Part shown: positions 28,116 through 37,631 of the stretch, in pieces
Position numbering within the stretch: position 1 is the first letter of the stretch
Layout: each line of letters begins with the position of its first letter
NCBI RefSeq assembly: GCF_023195925.1
Contig: NZ_JALPRE010000009.1
Location: 372,001-436,000, forward strand
DNA from: Aquimarina acroporae
GTDB lineage: Bacteria; Bacteroidota; Bacteroidia; Flavobacteriales; Flavobacteriaceae
Length of the DNA stretch: 64,000 bases
Direction: 5' to 3'
Notes under the pieces: generated by a model
Database searches by the model: none
Told to the model about the DNA's origin: nothing
The model's input: only the letters and a program-made list of their open reading frames with translations
Translations under genes and position numbers: made by a program

Positions 28116-29321
28116 ATGATTTTCTTTAGTTACCATATCCATAAGTGCACCAAAATCATGATATGTCTTATTTTGGGATGTTTACTATGCAATAGTTGTG
28201 TTGAAGAGATTGATCTTCAAACCGAAGATTTTGAAAGTATACTCGTAGTGAATACTACGATTACTAATGAGCACAAAAATCAACAAATTAATCTGTCGAG
28301 AACTTTTAGGTTTGAAGAAAATGGTCCTTTAGCAGAACAAGGAGCAATTGTACACGTTATAGAGGATGAGAGCACGAGATATATTTTTGAAGAAGCTTTT
28401 CCCGGAATATATATATCTGAAGAACCATTTAGAGCCGAAGAAAATAAAAATTACCAACTCTCAGTGCAAACCATAGATGGTAGAGCGTACCTTTCTGATA
28501 TTACACAATTACCTGCTGTGACAGCTTCTATAGATCGTGTGTATCCAGCTCAAATGTCTAACAGCGAAGGGGTAGAAGGAGTTGGGATACTGGTAGATAG
28601 TTTCGATCCATCAGGTGCATCTGTGTATTATAGATATCAATTTGAAGAAACCTATAAAATTGTTGCTAGATTTTGGGTTCCTGTAGACTTAACTCCATCT
28701 CTTGAGTTTGTTGAGCGTCCTGAAAGTCAAAGAATATGTTTTAATAGTAGTTCTTCTGAAGACTTAATTATAACCGATACTAATACCCTAAGTGAAGATC
28801 GGGTTAGTGGTTTTTTGTTGCGTTTTATCCCAGCAGAAGATATTGAGGTGGCCGAACGTTATAGTATACTCGTACGGCAGTTTGTTCAATCTCAAGAAGC
28901 CCAGGGGTTTTACCAAACATTAGCTAATTTTTCTGAATCTGAAAGTTTATTTTCACAAGTACAGCCTGGCTTTATAAGTGGTAACATCGTTTCACAACAA
29001 AATCCAGATGAGAGAGTGTTAGGGTATTTTAATGTAGCCTCTGTAAAAGAAGAACGTATTTTTTTTAACAGAGAAGATATACTAAATGATCTGCCAAGAT
29101 TTTCTCCGGGTTGCGATAGAATAATACCGCTGCCTGGACCAGGAATAACCCCAGACCAATTCGACAGGCAATTACAAGACCTAATACGTTCAGGAAACGT
29201 TAAGTTTTTGGAGGAAATACGGGGAACAGATGGAGATGGAACGCTTGTTTTTGTTCCCAGACCTTGTGGAGATTGTACCGTTTTTGGAAGTAGTGTAGTA
29301 CCAGAATTTTGGATAGATTAA
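28116..29321 (+). CDS. DUF4249 outer-membrane lipoprotein
   Basis: The protein has 401 residues with lipobox LLCNSC (Cys28) preceded by a basic n-region. The opening of the mature protein (ESILVVNTTITNEHKNQQINLSRTF) and the beta-sandwich pattern are typical of DUF4249, which accompanies a TonB-dependent receptor throughout Bacteroidota and is thought to be its surface partner. It starts 4 bp after the receptor stop. The many prolines and the late cysteine cluster (RPCGDC) are usual. Confidence 0.88.
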   Translation: MIFFSYHIHKCTKIMICLILGCLLCNSCVEEIDLQTEDFESILVVNTTITNEHKNQQINLSRTFRFEENGPLAEQGAIVHVIEDESTRYIFEEAFPGIYISEEPFRAEENKNYQLSVQTIDGRAYLSDITQLPAVTASIDRVYPAQMSNSEGVEGVGILVDSFDPSGASVYYRYQFEETYKIVARFWVPVDLTPSLEFVERPESQRICFNSSSSEDLIITDTNTLSEDRVSGFLLRFIPAEDIEVAERYSILVRQFVQSQEAQGFYQTLANFSESESLFSQVQPGFISGNIVSQQNPDERVLGYFNVASVKEERIFFNREDILNDLPRFSPGCDRIIPLPGPGITPDQFDRQLQDLIRSGNVKFLEEIRGTDGDGTLVFVPRPCGDCTVFGSSVVPEFWID

Positions 29322-29331
29322 ATTATAATAT

Positions 29332-31143
29332 ATGACAAATGTTGTATCACATATAGGTGGTAATAAAGTTCTCAAGGTTTTTACCCTACTTAGTTTTTTC
29401 TCGATTTTTTTCTCGCAGGCGCAACATCGTCAAACCGCATTATCGACAGTAAAAGAAATTGAAGGTTTTAATCGAATCCCTCAAGAAAAAATCTTTATAC
29501 ATTATACAAGTACTTTGGCCTTTGCTGGCGAGTATTTACATTATAAAATATATTGTATTAATGAAGAAAATGGAAAGTTAAGTAGTATTAGCAAAATAGC
29601 GTATATACGCTTAATAAATGAAAAAGGGGAGTCTATTATTAAACACAAAATTGTATTACGGGATGGTACAGGTGAGGGAGACGTATTTATCCCAGTATCG
29701 ATTCCTTCCGGAAGTTATAAAATAATAGGGTATACGCAATGGATGCTTAATGTAAGTGAATCTTACTTTTTTGCTGGTGATGTGAGTATTCTCAATCCTT
29801 ATCAGGGAAATCAACAAAAGATACTGCCAGATGCGATTGAAGCAGATTCACTTAATACCAAAACAGAATCAGAAGAATCAAGAATCGTAGAGAGTAGCGT
29901 TAATAATTTGGTCTCAATTTCTTTAACAACAAAAGAATTTAATAAAAGATCAATGGTAGGTATCAAAGTTAAAAATGAAACATCAGCTTTGGGAGACTAC
30001 TCAATATCGGTAAGAAAGGTAAATGAAATAACATCTTCCCCTTTACTAAACACAACGAATTTTGTAAATACGTATAGACAACAATCGACAACTTCTAAAA
30101 AGTTTTCCCGAAAATCTGTTTTTTTGCCAGAAATGAGAGGAGAACTTGTATATGGTAAAATCCTTTCAAATAATTCTTCACTACCAGTTTCAAATATTGA
30201 CGTAGGCTTTTCTATACCCGAAAGTCCACACGGGATCTATGTGGTATCAACAGATGATGAGGGTAGTTTTGTTTTTAGTTTGGATAACAACTTTGAAAAA
30301 AGAAAGGGTACAGTTCAAATTTTAGATAAGAATAAGGAACAATATCAGCTGCAGTTAGAAGATATGCCTGAGGTGAATACCAAAAACTTAGATATGTATA
30401 AGTTTGCGATAACTCCGGAAGTGAAAAAAGAGATTGTAAAAAGAAGTATTTACAATCAAATAGAGCATAGTTTTTATAATCTTAAACCAGATACCTTGAA
30501 ACAGATTAAAAAGACACTTCCGTTTTATGGTAAATTTTTCGAAAAATATGATTTAGACGATTACACTAGATTTAGTACCATAAGGGAAACTATAGTAGAA
30601 ATTATAGATCGAGTTCGAACCCGAAAAACCAAGGATAAAAAAGAGGTGTTTGCAATCCAGGGAGATTATGCAGAGAAAAAAGATGATAAGTTATTACCAC
30701 TGCTACTAGTAGATAATACAATTGTTCAAGAGCATGAAGATATCATCAATTACGATGCGAGGAAAGTTAAAAGTATTGGTTTTATAACCAATGTTTATTA
30801 TCTAGGAACAAAGCGATATGATGGTGTTATATATGTAGAAACTTTAAATAATGATTTTCATGAGGGGTATGAGAAAAGTTATATTAAACCGATAACACTA
30901 GAACAGCCTAAGGAGAGAAAAAGTTATTATAAACAGAACTATCTAATAGAAAACGATTATGATCGTATTCCTGATTACAGATATCAATTATTATGGCAAC
31001 CTAAGATTACTTTGGAAGCAAAAGAAGAACAACAGATAGATTTTTTCACATCAGATGCGACAGGAGAGTTCGAAATCTCTCTTGAGGGTTTTACCAGTGA
31101 TGGAGAACCTATTTCCTTAAGAAAGTATTTTACGGTTAAATAA
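29332..31143 (+). CDS. Secreted macroglobulin-MG2-like protein of the TonB operon
   Basis: The protein has 603 residues with a signal peptide (about 1-32). The segment RIPQEKIFIHYTSTLAFAGEYLHYKIYCIN matches the bacterial alpha-2-macroglobulin MG2-type opening (PxEKIYxHxD...AGExIWFK). A later carboxypeptidase-regulatory-like stretch (VSTDDEGSFVFSL) is also seen. It has no thioester CxEQ motif and is much shorter than true macroglobulins. It ends the four-gene operon that starts at 24604. Its job may be to bind or guard cargo of the receptor. Confidence 0.65.
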   Translation: MTNVVSHIGGNKVLKVFTLLSFFSIFFSQAQHRQTALSTVKEIEGFNRIPQEKIFIHYTSTLAFAGEYLHYKIYCINEENGKLSSISKIAYIRLINEKGESIIKHKIVLRDGTGEGDVFIPVSIPSGSYKIIGYTQWMLNVSESYFFAGDVSILNPYQGNQQKILPDAIEADSLNTKTESEESRIVESSVNNLVSISLTTKEFNKRSMVGIKVKNETSALGDYSISVRKVNEITSSPLLNTTNFVNTYRQQSTTSKKFSRKSVFLPEMRGELVYGKILSNNSSLPVSNIDVGFSIPESPHGIYVVSTDDEGSFVFSLDNNFEKRKGTVQILDKNKEQYQLQLEDMPEVNTKNLDMYKFAITPEVKKEIVKRSIYNQIEHSFYNLKPDTLKQIKKTLPFYGKFFEKYDLDDYTRFSTIRETIVEIIDRVRTRKTKDKKEVFAIQGDYAEKKDDKLLPLLLVDNTIVQEHEDIINYDARKVKSIGFITNVYYLGTKRYDGVIYVETLNNDFHEGYEKSYIKPITLEQPKERKSYYKQNYLIENDYDRIPDYRYQLLWQPKITLEAKEEQQIDFFTSDATGEFEISLEGFTSDGEPISLRKYFTVK

Positions 31144-31159
31144 AACCACAATTTAAATT

Positions 31160-32896
31160 TTATCGCACAAAGGTAACTTTTGAAATTTTCCCTTCTATGA
31201 TTTCATAGATAGCAATAACATTAGAATACTTATCTCCAAATCTAACATATTCCCGATCAACAATCTTATTATCAAGTACGATTCGATTTTTAATTTCACA
31301 GTATAAATTAGGGACACGATCGAACATGTCTTTAAATCTAGTCTTTAATTGTTCTTTACCGTTCATGATCAGTTCGTTGGGGAAATTGTAAATTTTAATG
31401 TCCTCGGCATAAGTATCCACAAAAGCATCAATGTTTCTGGCGTTGTAGGCATTAACTTGTCTTTGCACCAATTGTTCGGGAGTCTCTTTAAATATAGTGT
31501 CAACTACTAGAACTTGTCCGCTTTTTATCACGGTGTTTATGGAATTAAGATTTTGAAGATTTTCTATTGGATTTTTATCGAGAATTAAAATATCAGCCAG
31601 CTTATCCTCGCTAATAGATCCAAGGTTTTCAGATAAACCAAAACCTTTAGCAGCATTAATCGTAGAAGCTTTAAGAATACTCCAGTTATCTATACCTGCT
31701 AGTTTCATAGTTTCAATTTCTTGCATATAAGAAGAAGCATGCAAAGTACCTATGTTTCCAGCATCTGTACCAGTAGCAATGTTTACACCACTTTCTGTAA
31801 GTGTTTTTAAGTTCTTAAGCATGATACTATCACTTTTTTTATAATAGGCTTGCAGTCTTGAATCATCTTTTCTGAGGTTTTTAATTCTTTCAGGAACTTC
31901 TTTATCTGTATATTTTTTAAGATCTGTTAGTGATCTATAAACTGAAGGATGCCCAAATTCTAAATCTTGATAATGATTACTAGGTGTTGCAAGAAAAGAT
32001 CTACCATAGTTTTTACTCACGATTAGGGTTGGAATGTAGGTAACATCATTAGACTTAACGAGTTCAACAAATTCCTGATCTACTTCTGTGTTATCTACAC
32101 TATGTACTAAAATATCTGCCCCAGCTTTAATAGCAAGTTTGGCAGTCTCCAATTGTGTAGCATGTACGCTTAATTTTAAATTGTGTTTATGACTTAATTC
32201 AGCAATATGCTTTACGATAGCAAAATTTTTGTCTGCAGGTTGATCTTTTGAAACAATATACCATACTTTTATAAAATCAGGTTTATAAGCAATCATCTTA
32301 TTAAATAACGCGGTTGCTTCTTCTTCTGAATTAATTTTCTCGATAGGGATATCATCTAATTTTGAAAATGCTTTAGGTTGATATGGAGAAAATAAAGGCC
32401 CGGTTAAAAAAACATTTGGAGATAGATGTTTTTTAGCAATACTATCTCTAACCTTGAAGTTAAAAAAAGGTCCTCCAACATCCATAACCGTCGTGATACC
32501 CAATCTGAGATATCGACTAAAATTATCTGCTATAATATCTTTTGCAAATTGTATTTCATCTTCATAAGGAACTATATGTCTTAAGTCAAGAGCGTCTGGT
32601 CTGGTATAAATACTACCGGTTTGAAAGAAATGGATATGAGTATCGATCATTCCAGGCATTGCAAATTTACCAGAACCATCAATAATGGTAACACCCTCAG
32701 TAGTCGGTATTTTATCTGAAGAAATTATGGATATTCTTTCTTCTTCAATTAAAATGTTTTGTTTTGTTTGTATTTGACCATTAGTTACATCAATAAGGCC
32801 GATGTTTTCTATTAATGTAGATTTAGATTTAGATTGTCCAAAAATTGCAGATGGACTTAAAATTACAAGCGAGAGAAAGATGATAATGTGTTTCAT
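31160..32896 (-). CDS. Exported amidohydrolase with C-terminal NTF2/SnoaL-like domain
   Basis: The protein has 578 residues with a signal peptide MKHIIIFLSLVILSPSAIFGQ; the ATG at 32896 avoids overlap with the upstream gene. The amidohydrolase core has DTHIHFF metal ligands, SVHATQ, and GTDAGNIG (catalytic Asp), then a C-terminal beta-sandwich strand set (ADILILDKNP). From about residue 470 an NTF2-like domain follows (VQRQVNAYNARNIDAF to KVTFVR). The tail is closely similar to the tail of the next gene upstream. The substrate is probably a cyclic amide or dipeptide. Confidence 0.88.
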   Translation of the reverse strand: MKHIIIFLSLVILSPSAIFGQSKSKSTLIENIGLIDVTNGQIQTKQNILIEEERISIISSDKIPTTEGVTIIDGSGKFAMPGMIDTHIHFFQTGSIYTRPDALDLRHIVPYEDEIQFAKDIIADNFSRYLRLGITTVMDVGGPFFNFKVRDSIAKKHLSPNVFLTGPLFSPYQPKAFSKLDDIPIEKINSEEEATALFNKMIAYKPDFIKVWYIVSKDQPADKNFAIVKHIAELSHKHNLKLSVHATQLETAKLAIKAGADILVHSVDNTEVDQEFVELVKSNDVTYIPTLIVSKNYGRSFLATPSNHYQDLEFGHPSVYRSLTDLKKYTDKEVPERIKNLRKDDSRLQAYYKKSDSIMLKNLKTLTESGVNIATGTDAGNIGTLHASSYMQEIETMKLAGIDNWSILKASTINAAKGFGLSENLGSISEDKLADILILDKNPIENLQNLNSINTVIKSGQVLVVDTIFKETPEQLVQRQVNAYNARNIDAFVDTYAEDIKIYNFPNELIMNGKEQLKTRFKDMFDRVPNLYCEIKNRIVLDNKIVDREYVRFGDKYSNVIAIYEIIEGKISKVTFVR

Positions 32897-32900
32897 TGAA

Positions 32901-34085
32901 TTATTGTACAAAAGTTACCTTTGAAATTTTTCCGTTTTTTACTTCATAAATAGCTACAGCTCCAAAACTCTGACCGTTTGCAGTTATAAATTCTTCGTCT
33001 ATAACTTTGTTTCCTATAACAATACGATTTTTAATTTCACAATGTAGGTCAGGCGTGCTGTTGAAAAAGTCTGCATATATTTTTCGCATTTCTTCTAGCC
33101 CTTCAAATTCTATGGTATTTGGGAATTTATAGGCTTTGATATCTTTGGTGTATGTAGCTAAAAAACCTTCAATATCTCTAGCGTTATAGGCGTCTAGTTG
33201 TTTTTGAACAATATGTTCGGGAGATACATCAGATACAACTGCAAGTTTAGTAGCGCTAGCATTAACAGTCAGGCGTGTAATGTTACCAAGTTCTTTATTA
33301 GTAAATGTATGAAAAACGTTCCAGCTCTTGTCTGTTTTGGTGTTGAATTTAAAAATAGTATTTCCTTGCCCCATAAGTATGGTGTTATCATTCAACCAAC
33401 ACATATCTTCTACGCCAGGGATGGTATTTATTATTTTTTTTGTGGCACCCGTTGTAGGATTGATAGATTTGATTTCCCAGATTTTCCCTTCTTTGCTGAT
33501 ATAACTGATGAGGTTAGAATTTGGAATTTTATGTAATGATCTCCCCACTTTATTCTGATACGTAGTATTTGAATTGTCATTTAAATTTGAAACTACGAGA
33601 GACATCCCACTATCAACAAGTACAGACGATAAAAGAGTTTCTTTATTAAACCAAGTATGATATCCCACCTTGAGGTCTTCTATTAAGACTTTTGCAGTTC
33701 CTGTTTTATAATCATATCGATATAATAGCTGTTTTCCGTCGTTATCCAATCGTATTGCAGATACATCTTCTTGATTAGGGATTTTGGTTGGGGAGTATTC
33801 GCTTCCATCGGGTGTAGAGTTGATCCACTTTATCTTATTAGTTGAAATATCGTATAATGCAATATCGGTTTGATTGTTTAAAGTAGATGAAAAAAGAACG
33901 GAGTTGTCATCATAAAACGATGGCTGATTATCATACCCATCATTGTTGGAGATGTTTTTATGATTGCTTAGTACATAGTGTTCTCCTTTTTGAGAAACAT
34001 CAAAAAGATGAACTTCTGTATTAGACTGTGAAAAAGCAGTGTAACTATAAATAAACAATATGATAAGAACCTTTGTACTTCTCAT
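32901..34085 (-). CDS. Exported TolB/WD40-like beta-propeller with C-terminal NTF2/SnoaL-like domain
   Basis: The protein has 394 residues with a signal peptide (about 1-19, ending AFSQ). The N-terminal 280 residues carry propeller-like repeats (DNQPSFYDDNSVLFSS, TDIALYDIST, ISKEGKIWEI) of the PD40/TolB kind. From about 290 an NTF2-like tail follows, ending ISKVTFVQ. The stop is 4 bp before the amidohydrolase start, so the two genes form an operon. The tails share AYNAR, CEIKNRIV, AIYE and GKISKVTFV. I infer gene fusion or duplication of the tail. Confidence 0.78.
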   Translation of the reverse strand: MRSTKVLIILFIYSYTAFSQSNTEVHLFDVSQKGEHYVLSNHKNISNNDGYDNQPSFYDDNSVLFSSTLNNQTDIALYDISTNKIKWINSTPDGSEYSPTKIPNQEDVSAIRLDNDGKQLLYRYDYKTGTAKVLIEDLKVGYHTWFNKETLLSSVLVDSGMSLVVSNLNDNSNTTYQNKVGRSLHKIPNSNLISYISKEGKIWEIKSINPTTGATKKIINTIPGVEDMCWLNDNTILMGQGNTIFKFNTKTDKSWNVFHTFTNKELGNITRLTVNASATKLAVVSDVSPEHIVQKQLDAYNARDIEGFLATYTKDIKAYKFPNTIEFEGLEEMRKIYADFFNSTPDLHCEIKNRIVIGNKVIDEEFITANGQSFGAVAIYEVKNGKISKVTFVQ

Positions 34086-34158
34086 TTTTTATTTCGAAAA
34101 TAGATCAAAAAAGTATTTTTTTTCTTAAGGATTTGTTAAGAGTAACTCTTGTTTTTGA

Positions 34159-35313
34159 TTATCGTCTTAAGGCGTAAAGACCAAATAATGGCCCTATGCC
34201 TAGAAATAGATATAAAAGGGTAGGGTCAATTTTTCCAAGAAGAAATGATAGTAGTTGAATACTTCCTATGGTAATCGCAAAACCAATAGAGTTGGTGATA
34301 GTCAAAGCTGTTCCTCTTAATTCTGGAGGAGCCGCCGCGGCAACCATGGTCGAAAACTGAGGAGAGTCTGATATGACTACCATTCCCCAAATACACAATG
34401 CACCAATAAAAAAAGCAGGTTGTAAATAGAAAAGTAAGGGAGATACCAAACAGAAAAGTCCAGAAACCAATAACGAACGATAAGCCACTTTTCTACTGCC
34501 GGTTCTTAACGAAATCAAACCGCCCAGAATACATGATATGGTACCTGCGGCAATAATAATAAAAGACCAAAATGGTATTTGAAGAGTTGTGTTATATAGG
34601 GAAACATATGTTTTGAGTATCACAGGTACGAATCCCCAAAAGGCATATAATTCCCACATATGGCCAAAATAACCAAATGCTGCTTTTCGAAAACTTTGAA
34701 TTTCAAAGAGTTGTGTAATTACTCCTAATTGCAATTTAGATACAGGTTTTCTAAAGGGACCATCGGGTACGAGTAACCACATACTTATACCTCCCAAGGT
34801 AGCTAAAACAGATGTTGTTATTATTACTGATTGATAATCGCTATTCCAAGAAAATTCGTTGATAAAATGCGGGAATGCCGTTCCCAATACTAGAGCACCT
34901 ACCAGGTAGCCCAATGCTTTTCCTAAACCACCTTTATAGTAATCTGAAGCTATTTTCATTCCTATCGGATAAATTCCAGCCAAGAAAAAACCAGTTCCAA
35001 ATCGAGCTGTTAAAACATTAAATACAGTGATGTTAGGAATTAGTAATGTGAGGTTACAGATACTACCCAATAGTGCACATATCAAGAATATACGAGAAGG
35101 AGAAAATCGATCGGCTAGAGTTAGCAAAGCAAAAGTAAGTGTACCAATGATAAACCCAAACTGCACAAAAGAAAGTAAATACCCCAGAATATTAAATTCT
35201 ACATTGAATTGATTGGCAAGATCATCGATTACTGCATTACCTGCAAACCACAACGAAGTGCAGAAGAATTGAGATAAAATGATGACGGGAAGTATGTAAA
35301 ATTTTGGTTTCAG
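34159..35313 (-). CDS. MFS transporter, non-standard start codon
   Basis: The protein is about 384 residues with roughly 12 hydrophobic helices, including the loop-2 signature region LADRFSPSRIF and a later LRTGSRKVAYR. Conventional starts begin only at the TTG at 35253, which cuts helix 1. The frame continues upstream to a TAA at 35325-35323 and encodes a typical MFS opening (KPKFYILPVIILSQFFCT, then SLWFAGNAV). That stretch has no ATG, GTG or TTG, only CTG at 35313 or ATT at 35316. It begins about 22 bp after the otsAB-like gene, in the same direction. Substrate unknown. Confidence 0.8.
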   Translation of the reverse strand: MKPKFYILPVIILSQFFCTSLWFAGNAVIDDLANQFNVEFNILGYLLSFVQFGFIIGTLTFALLTLADRFSPSRIFLICALLGSICNLTLLIPNITVFNVLTARFGTGFFLAGIYPIGMKIASDYYKGGLGKALGYLVGALVLGTAFPHFINEFSWNSDYQSVIITTSVLATLGGISMWLLVPDGPFRKPVSKLQLGVITQLFEIQSFRKAAFGYFGHMWELYAFWGFVPVILKTYVSLYNTTLQIPFWSFIIIAAGTISCILGGLISLRTGSRKVAYRSLLVSGLFCLVSPLLFYLQPAFFIGALCIWGMVVISDSPQFSTMVAAAAPPELRGTALTITNSIGFAITIGSIQLLSFLLGKIDPTLLYLFLGIGPLFGLYALRR

Positions 35314-35335
35314 AATATTCGATTATTGCGTTAAG

Positions 35336-37543
35336 TTAAACAAATGTGTTTAAAAGTTCATGTACTTGGTCGATATCTTGCACATAATATTTCGCTACGG
35401 TCTTTTTTAACCCCACTTTTATAGTATATGTGCTTTCTGGTAGTTCTCTAAATAAATGTTCATCTGTCCAGTCATCACCGATAGCAAAAATAAAATCATA
35501 CGAGGTACCTAATAACATTTTTGAAGCCGATTTTCCTTTACTCACACCACTTACTTTAATTTCTAATACTTTGTCTCCTTCAAGAATTTCAAGATTATGA
35601 TTAGCAATAAGTTGTTGGATAGTAGTTTTTAAGGAGTTTGCTCTTCTTTTTCCTAAGTCGGGATCAACATTTCTAAAATGCCATGCTAGGGAATACCTTT
35701 TTTCTTCTACCAGAGATCCCGGAGTTCGATCGGTGAAGGATTCCAGAATAGGGAGAATAGAGCCAAACCACTTATTATCGACCCTTTCCATTAATTCCCA
35801 ATCTTTTTTTCCTTCTTTTAACCAAGCACCATGTTCGGTAATAAGAGTATATTCTTTGTGCCCAAACCATTTTTGTATAGTATCACGATCACGACCAGTA
35901 ATAATAATTACTTTGGTATTTGGTTGTTCGTGCAAAGCATCTAGTAAATCAAAAACTCGTTGTGTAGGTTTTGCATTTTCCGGCAACTTTTCAAATTGAA
36001 CCAGTGTACCGTCATAATCTATGAATAAAACCTTGTTTTTGGCCTTGTTAAAATCTGAAGTCATTGCAGACTGAATGCTGTCTGAAACTTTTTTTAAGCT
36101 GTATTCTTTGGTGTCATTTTTTATTCCTTCCAGAGCCTCCATAAAATCATTGGCCCACTTTTCAACATTATATCGTTGTAAACGTTTTTGCAAAGCATTA
36201 TTTCTTTTTATTTGTTCTTCTTCAGGCATTTCAAGAGCAAACTTTAGAGTATCGGCGATTTCTTCAAAATTATTTGGATTGATAATAAGGGCTTCACTCA
36301 TTTCGTTAGAAGCTCCGGTCATTTCACTTAAAATAAGTACCCCTTTCTTATCAACCTTAGATGCAATGTACTCTTTGGCCACCAAGTTCATACCATCACG
36401 AATCGGAGTGAGCAAAGCCACTTCGCTAGAAGTGTATAAATCAATAAGATTTTCAAAAGGCATAGAGCGATAGAAATACCAAATAGGAGTCCAGCTCACC
36501 TCTGCAAACTTACCATTAATTCTACCTACCAATTGATCAATTTCATTTTTTAATCGTTGATATTGTGGAACATCAGAACGAGAAGGAACGGCTAACATGA
36601 CTAACCTAGCTTTACCTTTAAACTGAGGGTATTTGTCTAGAAAATATTCAAATGCACGTAGTCTATTTGCTATTCCTTTGGTATAATCTAATCTATCGAT
36701 CGAAAGAATAAGTTTAGCTTGATTTTTACTTTTATTGAGGTGCTTATCAATTTCACGTTGTATCTCGGTTTGATCCTTTTTCTCTTGATTATTGTGAGCT
36801 TCGGCAGCATCATGAAACTTATTATAATCAATTCCCATTGGGAAGGAATCAACTTTAATGATACGATTATCAAGATGAATATTATTAAAGCTTATTTCAT
36901 ATCCCAAAATTCTTTGAACCGAACTTAAAAAATGACGTTCATAGTCATAGGTATGAAATCCAAGCAAATCTGCTCCCAGCATTCCTTTCAGTAACTCTTC
37001 TCTGCATGGAATCGTTCTAAAAACTTCATACGAAGGAAAAGGAATATGTAAAAAGAAACCTATAGATACGTTAGGCTTTTTTTTGCGGATCATTTCAGGA
37101 AGTAATAGCAATTGGTAATCATGAACCCAAACCGTATCACCATCATCCAAGTTTTCTAAAACAATATCTGCAAACTTTTGATTTACCTGTTGATAGGTAT
37201 TCCAGGTACTTTTTTCAAATTCTGTATACTCCATGAAATAATGGAACAAAGGCCAGAGTGTATTATTACTAAACCCATAATAAAACCCTTCAATATCATC
37301 TTGAGTTAGCGGTACACCAACACATTGGTGTTTTGCTAATGCTGTATTGACTTGATTTTTGAGGTCTAGATTAAATTCTTCCTCAGTTAGACCACTCCAT
37401 CCAATCCAAATACTGTTGTTTTGTGAATGTACAGATTTCATGCCTGTTGCCAATCCTCCAACACTAGGTGTAGTTTCAATGGTATTATCACGAATTTTTA
37501 ATTGTAAGGGTAGTCTATTTGAGATTATGATAGTTTTACTCAT
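35336..37543 (-). CDS. Bifunctional trehalose-6-phosphate synthase/phosphatase
   Basis: The protein has 735 residues. The N-terminal GT20 domain (1-470) has VWVHDYQLLLLP, HIPFPSYEVFR, RLDYTKGIANRL and a DGMNLVAKEYIA segment for UDP-glucose and Glc6P. The C-terminal HAD phosphatase (about 500-735) has DYDGTL (nucleophile Asp509, acid Asp511) and GDDWTDEHLF. It makes trehalose from UDP-glucose and glucose-6-phosphate in one protein, a fused form common in Bacteroidota. It is divergent from the GH15 gene. Confidence 0.95.
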   Translation of the reverse strand: MSKTIIISNRLPLQLKIRDNTIETTPSVGGLATGMKSVHSQNNSIWIGWSGLTEEEFNLDLKNQVNTALAKHQCVGVPLTQDDIEGFYYGFSNNTLWPLFHYFMEYTEFEKSTWNTYQQVNQKFADIVLENLDDGDTVWVHDYQLLLLPEMIRKKKPNVSIGFFLHIPFPSYEVFRTIPCREELLKGMLGADLLGFHTYDYERHFLSSVQRILGYEISFNNIHLDNRIIKVDSFPMGIDYNKFHDAAEAHNNQEKKDQTEIQREIDKHLNKSKNQAKLILSIDRLDYTKGIANRLRAFEYFLDKYPQFKGKARLVMLAVPSRSDVPQYQRLKNEIDQLVGRINGKFAEVSWTPIWYFYRSMPFENLIDLYTSSEVALLTPIRDGMNLVAKEYIASKVDKKGVLILSEMTGASNEMSEALIINPNNFEEIADTLKFALEMPEEEQIKRNNALQKRLQRYNVEKWANDFMEALEGIKNDTKEYSLKKVSDSIQSAMTSDFNKAKNKVLFIDYDGTLVQFEKLPENAKPTQRVFDLLDALHEQPNTKVIIITGRDRDTIQKWFGHKEYTLITEHGAWLKEGKKDWELMERVDNKWFGSILPILESFTDRTPGSLVEEKRYSLAWHFRNVDPDLGKRRANSLKTTIQQLIANHNLEILEGDKVLEIKVSGVSKGKSASKMLLGTSYDFIFAIGDDWTDEHLFRELPESTYTIKVGLKKTVAKYYVQDIDQVHELLNTFV

Positions 37544-37631
37544 AAAACGGGTTAAAGTTGGTTCTCTCTTTTAGATTTTTTGTTAAATTTCGGAAAACAA
37601 GATTAAAAAAACTGCTATTTAAAGGAAATTT

